Positions 9,003-14,462 of a DNA stretch of 14,462 bases are shown here, in pieces. A program made the translations under genes and the position numbers. Position 1 is the stretch's first letter, and each line of letters starts with the position of its first letter. The stretch covers positions 1 through 14,462 of the forward strand of contig CALSCQ010003381.1 of the NCBI GenBank assembly GCA_943704525.1, given 5' to 3'. The notes beneath the pieces were generated by a model. It was given only the letters and a program-made list of their open reading frames with translations. It did no database searches and had not been told where the DNA came from. This DNA is from Pigoraptor vietnamica (taxonomy: Eukaryota > Opisthokonta > Filasterea).

Positions 9003-10375
9003 GCTCCTTCGACAGCTTTCTCCGCAGCTTCCGACAGTGGTCCACAAACCTACGCGAGATCGAACGGGCGCCGGGCGCGAGCCACCGACTCTTCGAGGCC
9101 GTCGGTTTCAACAGGACCGACGTCGACGCGGACCAGCAGAAGTGGCTTCCCATCGTGCGCCGCCCCGAATGTCGCGCTAAAACCAAGCAGAAGGTCGCTG
9201 CTGCTGGTGGTGCCGAGGAAGAGTTGCGCGACGACGGGTCGGACAGCGGCGAAGAGCGCTCACGCACGCTGGCACGAACGGTCTCCGAAGGCAGCGAAGA
9301 CAAAGAGCGAAAGACTTCTCGACGCAGAAAATCGCCCACAACACATCCGACAGAGCAGGCGGCCGGTTGGTCCGACGCTGGCCGATATGCCTCCACGCAC
9401 GCGACACTCGTTGAGGGGGTATTCAGCGAGTTGCACGCATCCGTCGAAGACGCGCCCTACGCCGCAGCGATGAAGGAAAGCCCGCACGAAGCCCGCGGAG
9501 CCCACGCCCTGCGCGCGACAGACGGGGACGCCGTCGAGTACCCCGCGGGCACATTCCATGGAATCGACGGGGCCTTATTCGCGCGCAACTGGGTCGCACA
9601 GGGCGGCGGAATGCCAAGCGATGGCCGCGAGTACGCTGATGGCAGCGCCCACATCGCCAACCAGTTCCACACCGTCCCTTTCACGCACTACGGGGACGCC
9701 GGTCACATACAACCGATGGTGCCGAGGGCGTTCTACGACGTGACGCAGGGTCCCAGCGAGTATGCCGCGGACAAGCCCCAAGTCGATCTCAACACCATCG
9801 ACCCGTTCCTCTGCGACACTGGTGCCCGTCCAAGCACAACGTTCGTGTGTGGCGTGGAGGAGGCCGTCGCCATCGAGAACGGGCCCCACACAATCGACGG
9901 CGTCACCTCCGGCACGTTTTTCACGCAGGACACTCACGCAGCTGCCGCCGACCTGGCGATCTTCCGCGCCCTCGCGCAAACAACCAACGCCCTGCACGCC
10001 GCGGGTGGCCTTTCCGTCCCCTCCGCGGCCCCCGTGGACGCATTCGGGTACGACTGGATTCGCGGTTATCCACCCCTCACGTGCGACACAGGCGCTGCCC
10101 GCGGCGAATCGCAGACAAGCCGCGACGCCATTCACGCCGACATAGTTGCGCCCGAGGACTTCCAACGCAGCGCGTATGATGAAGCGCACGTGGACTGGCG
10201 CGCAGTCGAGACGTGGGACGGCGTGCTCCGCGGGCCCGTTTTTGACGATCGAGCCGAGGCACCAGCACCGCTGCGGCCAGACGTGCGCGTGCACGTGGAA
10301 CCGTTGTGCGAGAATTCACCGCACGAGGACGTTGAGGCGTTCTGGCGCACGTGGCCTTCCATTCTGTCGCAGTGA
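8999..10375 (+). CDS. Unrecognised 458-residue protein, possible transcription factor
   Basis: A single open frame with strong G/C third-position bias, so very probably coding. The ATG at 8999 has an ideal scanning context (CCACCATGA), yet it sits on the stop codon of the preceding spliced frame. Residues 1-60 include SSFDSFLRSF and VGFNRTDVDADQQKWLPIVRR, then a charged, disordered stretch (about 61-115, rich in E, D, R, K, S). The rest has no motif I recognise. SFDSFLRSF resembles the SFVRQL recognition helix of heat-shock factors, and the C-terminal EDVEAFWRTW resembles the aromatic/acidic AHA activation motif of plant class A factors. Both are short and could be chance. The next gene converges from the opposite strand, its last certain exon ending at 11144. 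No membrane segment or signal peptide is visible. Confidence 0.7.
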   Translation: MSSFDSFLRSFRQWSTNLREIERAPGASHRLFEAVGFNRTDVDADQQKWLPIVRRPECRAKTKQKVAAAGGAEEELRDDGSDSGEERSRTLARTVSEGSEDKERKTSRRRKSPTTHPTEQAAGWSDAGRYASTHATLVEGVFSELHASVEDAPYAAAMKESPHEARGAHALRATDGDAVEYPAGTFHGIDGALFARNWVAQGGGMPSDGREYADGSAHIANQFHTVPFTHYGDAGHIQPMVPRAFYDVTQGPSEYAADKPQVDLNTIDPFLCDTGARPSTTFVCGVEEAVAIENGPHTIDGVTSGTFFTQDTHAAAADLAIFRALAQTTNALHAAGGLSVPSAAPVDAFGYDWIRGYPPLTCDTGAARGESQTSRDAIHADIVAPEDFQRSAYDEAHVDWRAVETWDGVLRGPVFDDRAEAPAPLRPDVRVHVEPLCENSPHEDVEAFWRTWPSILSQ

Positions 10376-10957
10376 CGCCGAGACGGACAGCGCCCCTATC
10401 GCGATGAGCTTGCATTCGCAGCTCAGCGTATCGTGCGCTGCGTCTTCGTACGTCCAATGACACAGCTGTTAAAAAAAGGACAAACACACTCTTAGTCCCA
10501 CGTGACAAATGCAGACGTAAAAAGCGCCATCACGATCGCACCCCGTCGCAGGCGTGAAACAACGCCACACCGCCGCCACGTTCGAAGCGCGCATACTGCG
10601 ACGTTGTCCCCCTCACCAAAAGCCTCAAAAATCGGTAATGCGTTCGTAGGGAGGCCAAGGAAGAGGAAGAACGGCCCACGCCCGTTCACGGCCAGTCGCT
10701 CGGTTGGAGGGGGTGTCTCGTGTGCCCGGCTCGCCACGTGCACCACTGTAAAAGAACGTCGTTTTCGAGTGCACGAACCTACGACGCTTTTTGCATTAAG
10801 TGCACGTTTACATCAATGTGTGTGTGTGTCGTGTGTGGGTATGTGTGTGCGTGTGGTGTATGCGCGAGCGTGTGTAAGCGTACGTATGCGTATGCCTGTG
10901 TGTGTGCGCGCGCGTGTGTGTGTCTGTGTATGTGTGTGTGTGTGTATTTTGTGTGTG

Positions 10958-11007
<50 letters not shown>

Positions 11008-11143
11008 TGTGTGTCCGTGTGTGTCGCGTGTGCGTGCGTACGCGTATGCCTGCGTCGTGTATGACTGTGCGTGTTGTCTTTCCATACACATCCACCAACG
11101 GAACACATCGCACACAATCATTAGAGCCGTCAACAGCACCCAC
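10376..11143. other. Between converging genes: 3' regions and unresolved last exon of GEP4
   Basis: Includes a run of seven A at 10472-10478, a long TG tract (10817-11039) and, on the minus strand from about 10746 down to 10492, an open frame preceded by a good acceptor (TTCTTTTACAG read on the minus strand). That frame could be the final exon of the phosphatase gene, but it has no family motif, so I leave it unassigned. Confidence 0.45.
10817..11039 (+). repeat. TG-rich microsatellite, ~220 bp
   Basis: Mostly TG with CG, TA and TC interruptions; the purest part is about 10964-11000. Frames read through it on either strand give Cys/Val or His/Thr runs that are not proteins. It would lie in the last intron or 3' UTR of the minus-strand gene. 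Confidence 0.95.
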
Positions 11144-12162
11144 GGCGCGTGCGGCAGGATTGTCGTTCCGAGTGGAAAAGGCGCACGTGTGAACGGTCAT
11201 CATTCCCGCCATATTGCCGAAGACGACGTCGGTGAGAAGGCGATCGCCCACGCACACCACGCGGTCACTGCTGCACCCGAGGGCACGCGACACCTCGTCG
11301 CACGGGGCGGGCTTCTGCAAACATCACCGCGGCTCAGAGGGAATGGCGCCAGCGGACGCTTCAAAGATAGCGAGAGGCAAGAGGCAGGGCACGCGCGAAC
11401 GGAGACCGAAAAGCCGAAAGTGTGCACTCGCCTTCCTCGCATGTCTCACAACCGCAATACCAAGGGCGCGCTCGATAGCCGTCGCCTGCGACACCACTTC
11501 GTCAACATACGACAAATGAATGTGGAATGTGGGCTTTACACGGAGCAAGCGGTCTGTTAGAGGCAGCGACCGTATACCGCCGCAGAGCTCCAAATGCAAG
11601 CGTCCACAGCACGTGCCCGCACCAGACACAACACGTACTGCAGCGCGCCGCAAGGGATACGCACGTGCACATGGTCCTTATCGTCGGGCGTCCCGGCGGA
11701 ATTCGAGAGAATGACCACGTGGTTGCGCCCAAACGCAGAGAGGCAGTTCTCAAATGCATCCTGCGAGTGGCATCCCCAAACGAAGTCCGTTTGACACGCG
11801 TACGAACAGGCTCAAGCAACACAGAGGAGTACGAACAGGCAGGCAAAGGAAGGGCAGTCTAGACACACGCATGGAGCAGCTCAAGCAACACACGCCCTCA
11901 GAGTGGCGTATGAAAACAACGCACACGCAATGGAGTGGCCCAAGTAACACACACACCCTCAGAGGGCCGTATATCTCGAGTGCGTACGGCTCCGTGATGC
12001 AATTGTCCTTGTCGAACACGACGCCCTGAAACCCCGCGTCTCGCAGCCGGCGGAAGGGGACGTCGCGAATGTCTGTCGAAATTAGACGAAACGAATTAGT
12101 TGTGAATGCGCGCAATCTGCCATTGCTAGATGCATCACATCGCCCTCACACTGGGTTTGTGC

Positions 12163-12207
<45 letters not shown>

Positions 12208-12465
12208 GTGTGTGTGTGTGGTGTGTGTGTGTATGTATGAGTGTGTGTGCGTGCGCCTGTGTGTGTGTGTGTGCGCGTGTGTGTGTGTGTGGGCGGTGTG
12301 TGTGCGTGTGTGTGCGTGTATGTGTGCGTGTGTGCGAACGTGTGTGCGGGACATGCATGCGTGTCGCTCACCGCGTACGCTCGCATGCGGCACAGCGAGA
12401 CGCGGACGGCGGAGGAGGACGTCGACCGCGCGCCACACACCGGGCAAGTTGATTGACTGCACCAT
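11144..12465 (-). CDS. GEP4: GEP4/YqeG-type phosphatidylglycerophosphate phosphatase, 3' end unresolved
   Basis: HAD-family phosphatase that removes the phosphate from phosphatidylglycerophosphate to give phosphatidylglycerol, the cardiolipin precursor; in yeast it works at the mitochondrial inner membrane and plant relatives serve plastids. Minus-strand exons: 12465-12372, 12072-11957, 11760-11665, 11485-11432, 11314-11144, giving 177 codons in frame. It starts MVQSINLPG as the family does. HAD motif I is FDKDN with D52 and D54, motif II is LSNSAG with S89, motif III is Lys at K120/K121 in RHARKKPAP, and motif IV is GDRLLTD with D144 and D149. The fourth intron is GC-AG (donor gcgagt). Exon 3 could end six bases earlier. 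Past NPAARA the frame runs into a TG tract; a gtgggt donor follows at 11143, so at least one more exon is expected. No targeting peptide precedes the start. Divergent from the DsrE gene. Confidence 0.92.
11315..11431 (-). other. GC-AG intron in GEP4
   Basis: Read on the minus strand, AGG AAG is followed by gcgagt, and the next exon begins after TTTGCAG with AAG CCC GCC, giving HARK|KPAP, the conserved motif III. AAG|GCGAGT fits the usual GC-AG donor context well. The intron is 117 nt; unspliced it hits a TGA just before the acceptor. Confidence 0.8.
11793..11971 (-). repeat. Degenerate ~60-bp repeats covering the exon 2 donor of GEP4
   Basis: Plus-strand segments at 11862-11911 and 11921-11971 share ATGGAG..GC.CAAG.AACACAC..CCCTCAGAG.G.CGTAT in pieces; a weaker third copy (CTCAAGCAACACAGAGG) is at 11811. 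The right-hand copy includes the real end of exon 2 and its donor, so intron 2 contains a decayed copy of its own exon-intron boundary. Confidence 0.7.
12157..12348 (+). repeat. TG microsatellite in GEP4 intron 1
   Basis: About 190 bp of TG with CG, GG and TA interruptions, inside the 299-nt intron 12073-12371. On the coding (minus) strand it reads CA, the opposite of the tract in CCDC93. Confidence 0.93.
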
Positions 12466-12553
12466 GACGGGACTTGCGGACGCCGGCGCACACACACAAC
12501 ATACATGCGCACACACATGCACACACACCGTGCACTTTTGACATCACCGTGCC
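12466..12553. promoter_or_regulatory. 88-bp divergent promoter between GEP4 and the DsrE gene
   Basis: The two start codons point away from each other (12465 on minus, 12554 on plus) with 88 bp between them. This space has to hold both leaders and at least part of both promoters. It contains a CA-rich run (12489-12532) and TGACATCA at 12539, one base off the CRE palindrome. Confidence 0.6.
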
Positions 12554-13010
12554 ATGACGTCACCAACTGTAGAAACCATGCCAGTCGAGCACATGGACCG
12601 AGTTCTGGCCGCGTTTGTTCTCGCCAACGGTGCTGCGGCGATGGGAGGTCAGGTCACGATGTTCTTTACGTTCTGGGGCCTGAATGCCCTCCGCGATCCC
12701 GTGAGGGCGGCGCACGTCGAGCACGGCTGGAAGGATCGGCTGGTAGCTCGACAGCCTCCCGCTCAGCCACATGAACATGGGGGGACTCGGTGCGGCGATC
12801 ATGAAGCAAACGATGCGCTCCAAGGGGCTGCCCACCTGTGAGGGCCTCCTACGCGAGGCCAAGTCGCGTGGAATTCGGCTGGTCGCCTGCACGATGTCGA
12901 TGGAGGCCATGGGCGTCAAGGCGGGCGACCTGATTGAGGGCATCGAATTTGGGGGCGTCGCAGACTACCTCGCCGCAGCAGAGACTGCCGGAACCAATTT
13001 GTTTGTGTGA
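12554..13010 (+). CDS. DsrE-family (DrsE_2-like) protein with a frame break or 46-nt intron
   Basis: Small Rossmann-like protein of the DsrE/DsrF superfamily, whose members handle sulfur in sulfur relay or redox chemistry; the exact substrate for this branch is unsettled. Conserved blocks are MDRVLAAFVLANGAAAMG and VTMFFTFWGLNALR in the first frame, then LPLSHMNMGGLG, LVACTMSMEAMG, IEFGGV and NLFV in another. The conserved Cys lies in ACTMSM. The frames join exactly if 12701-12746 is removed: it starts GTGAGG, ends GGTAG and is 46 nt, phase 0, giving 136 residues (ALRDP|LDSLPLS). That is shorter than any other intron here, lacks a pyrimidine tract, and its removal leaves out a ~25-residue linker usual in the family. 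A one-base indel near 12744 is the alternative. The usual first beta-strand is also absent, so an upstream exon may be missing. Confidence 0.8.
12555..12562. promoter_or_regulatory. Perfect CRE palindrome on the DsrE start codon
   Basis: TGACGTCA overlaps ATG at 12554-12556. This is the classic CREB/ATF bZIP site, and it lies 16 bp from the near-match TGACATCA. Either coincidence in coding sequence, or the true start codon lies further downstream (in-frame ATGs at 12578 and 12593). Confidence 0.4.
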
Positions 13011-13237
13011 CCTCTTTGGACTCACGCAACAAACTTTTTAAATGAGAGATCGGATGATGATTGTTGGAACACCGGCGAAGACACCATTGTGTTAAAATTT
13101 AGTCCTCGCTGAAGTGTGCACCGGCAGTCGTCATGCGTGGGGAAGTTCGTGCGAGCCAATCAATGGAAACGGTCCGGGCTGCAGCGGCCCGGCAGCGAAT
13201 CACGTGCCGACGTCTGCCGCGGCAGGCGCCGTCAGCA
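13011..13237. other. Downstream flank of the DsrE gene
   Basis: A/T-rich patches (TTTTTAAATGAG at 13035, GTTAAAATTTAG at 13091) fit a 3' UTR or end of transcription. Further on there is CCAATCAATGG at 13157 and a CGGGC/GCCCG inverted pair around 13173-13190. No coding frame of interest. Confidence 0.4.
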
Positions 13238-13468
13238 CGTGTGCGCGTGTGTGGGGTGGGTGTGTGCATGTGTGCGTGTGTGCGTGTGTGTGTGTGCGTG
13301 TGTGCGCGCGTGTGTGTATGTGTCTGCCGTGTGTGCGTGTCTGGGTGTGTGCGGGTGTGTGTGTGTGTGGGTGTGTGTGTGTGTGTGTGTGCGTACTATA
13401 TGTGTGTGTGCCGTGTGCGTGTGCGTTTGTATGTGTGATGGGACTGAGTGTAGCCGCCACGCGGCCGC

Positions 13469-13537
<69 letters not shown>

Positions 13538-13715
13538 GTGTGTGTGTGTGTGTGTGTGTGTGTGCGGTGTGTGTGTGTGTGTGTGTGTGTGCGTATGTGT
13601 GCCGTGTGTGTGTGCGTGCACGTGTGTGCGTGCCAGTGTGTGCGTGTGTGCGTGTGTGTGTGCGTGCGTGTGTGTGTTTACGTCAGTGTGCGCGTAAACT
13701 TGCGTGTGTGCGCGC
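13238..13715 (+). repeat. Long TG-type microsatellite, ~480 bp
   Basis: The longest TG tract in the window. An imperfect first half is followed by non-repeat sequence around 13430-13470 and then pure (TG)n blocks of 20-35 bp separated by CA or CG steps (13471-13590), then decay. Long frames through it are artefacts of a stop-free dinucleotide repeat. Confidence 0.96.
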
Positions 13716-14442
13716 AGCGTGGGTGCGCATGCCGGGCTATGTGTGCCGCTCACTGCGTACTCGTGCATGTGGCACTACCTCTTTTGACGGAAAGGGTCGT
13801 GGGTGGCTAAAAAAAAAATTATGCTAAAATATCTACATCCTTTTTTTTGGCACAGCAAACACGCTTAGGCGACACTTTCCGTCCGCACAGCCGGCGATCG
13901 GTCGTCAGAGGCCGGCCGTGCCCTTAGTCAGTTTGTGCCGGTATATGCTTCATCTTCTCGCACAAACTAAATCTCGGACCCGAATTCTCATTTGCCACGG
14001 GCCGGAACGTGCACATCCGACTGCTTAGTTTCTGACCGGTCCGCCCGGCGGGCCGGCTGAGCCGGCGTCACTGCTGGCACTGACACAGCTGGCCGTCCAG
14101 CCGAGGCCGGCGGGGCCGGCACACTGTCACGCACGGCTGTTCAGTTCTCAGTGCGGCCATCGTCAATGTTAAACGGGCTTCACTGGCAGTGCTTTCACAA
14201 TTTTCGGAGATGGGGCGCTTTAATTAGCAGTTAATTGTCGCACTGACCCCTTGCACTCTGAATAGGTGGACTTTCATTCGAGAGGCTGCAATGGGCTACA
14301 GTGAGGAAGCCGAGCGGTGCCGGCCACAGCCGTCAAACACCGCCGAGTCATGGCAACTCACAGTGCGTGATCCATTATACCTCGGATGCCACACACTCAG
14401 ACGACATAGGGGTGCCGTCGACTACATAGCGCCGCATTGGCA
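13716..14442. other. Gene-free right end
   Basis: Starts with A and T runs (13810-13818 and 13842-13849), then sequence dense in GGCCGG and GCCGGC. No frame with a recognisable motif. In texture it resembles 6891-8367 more than the genic DNA, but I found no long shared match between the two. Confidence 0.5.
13930..13968. repeat. Inverted repeat, 9-bp arms
   Basis: AGTTTGTGC at 13930-13938 is perfectly complementary to GCACAAACT at 13960-13968 with a 21-nt loop. Could be a hairpin or chance; no neighbouring gene to link it to. Confidence 0.4.
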
Positions 14443-14462
14443 GGGGGGGGGGGGGGGGGGGG
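14443..14462. other. 20-G homopolymer at the right end
   Basis: Twenty G directly at the edge, after GCATTGGCA. Not a known telomere repeat; best read as a contig end at a homopolymer or a sequencing artefact. Confidence 0.7.

Noticed and set aside
8955-9040. Alternative acceptors (after CAAG at 8954 or CAGAG at 8987) to fuse the 8640-8773 exon to the 8999 frame
   Set aside because: They keep frame, but both are poor acceptors lying just after a much better ggcag site, and the peptide they give (Arg/Pro-rich) is less protein-like than the one chosen; kept only as an alternative to a frameshift.
10502-11560. 352-codon plus-strand frame
   Set aside because: It runs through the TG tract and antisense to conserved exons of the phosphatase.
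13114-13827. 237-codon Cys/Val-rich open frame, plus similar His/Thr-rich frames at 10808-11320 and 12082-12566
   Set aside because: They are translations of TG/CA microsatellite, which has no stop codons in any frame.

Overview
The window reads as nuclear DNA of a GC-rich, intron-containing unicellular eukaryote (an alga or other protist; I cannot name the lineage). Conserved protein blocks are broken by short introns (mostly 70-325 nt) with donors of the gtgcgt/gtgggt/gtacgc type and cag acceptors. Codons favour G/C in the third position, and about 1 kb consists of (TG)n-type microsatellite. No bacterial operon, CRISPR array, rRNA, tRNA or insertion sequence is visible. Both ends run into G homopolymers (9 and 20 G), so the window is probably a whole contig that stopped at G tracts.

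Layout: 114-3229 (+) is the 3' part of a CCDC93 gene (Commander/CCC endosomal recycling complex), eleven exons, 5' end off the window. 3230-3547 is a short intergenic stretch with diverged repeats and three 21-bp tandem units, each carrying a CACGTG E-box. 3548-6890 (+) encodes a 1070-residue fusion: three winged-helix-like modules, an EXD1/Egalitarian-like DEDDy 3'-5' exonuclease domain, and a SpoIIIAA/Ycf45-type ATPase. It has one intron near its 3' end. 6891-8367 has no gene I can support. 8368-10375 (+) holds a three-exon reading frame whose stop overlaps (ATGA) the start of a 458-codon frame. Together they may be one transcription-factor gene broken by a frameshift, possibly a divergent heat-shock-factor type. 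11144-12465 (-) is a five-exon GEP4/YqeG-type phosphatidylglycerophosphate phosphatase with an unresolved C-terminus. 12554-13010 (+) is a DsrE-family protein with a frame break or a tiny intron, divergently transcribed from GEP4 with 88 bp between the two start codons. 13011-14462 is a long TG tract followed by gene-free sequence.

The genes do not form one pathway. They cover endosomal trafficking, probable nucleic-acid handling, transcription, mitochondrial or plastid phospholipid synthesis and sulfur/redox chemistry. The item most worth following up is the wHTH-exonuclease-SpoIIIAA fusion, whose exonuclease motif I has Lys where the metal-binding Glu is expected. Also notable are two GC-AG introns of identical length (117 nt), the ATGA-overlapping frames, and the 88-bp divergent promoter with a CRE site on a start codon.
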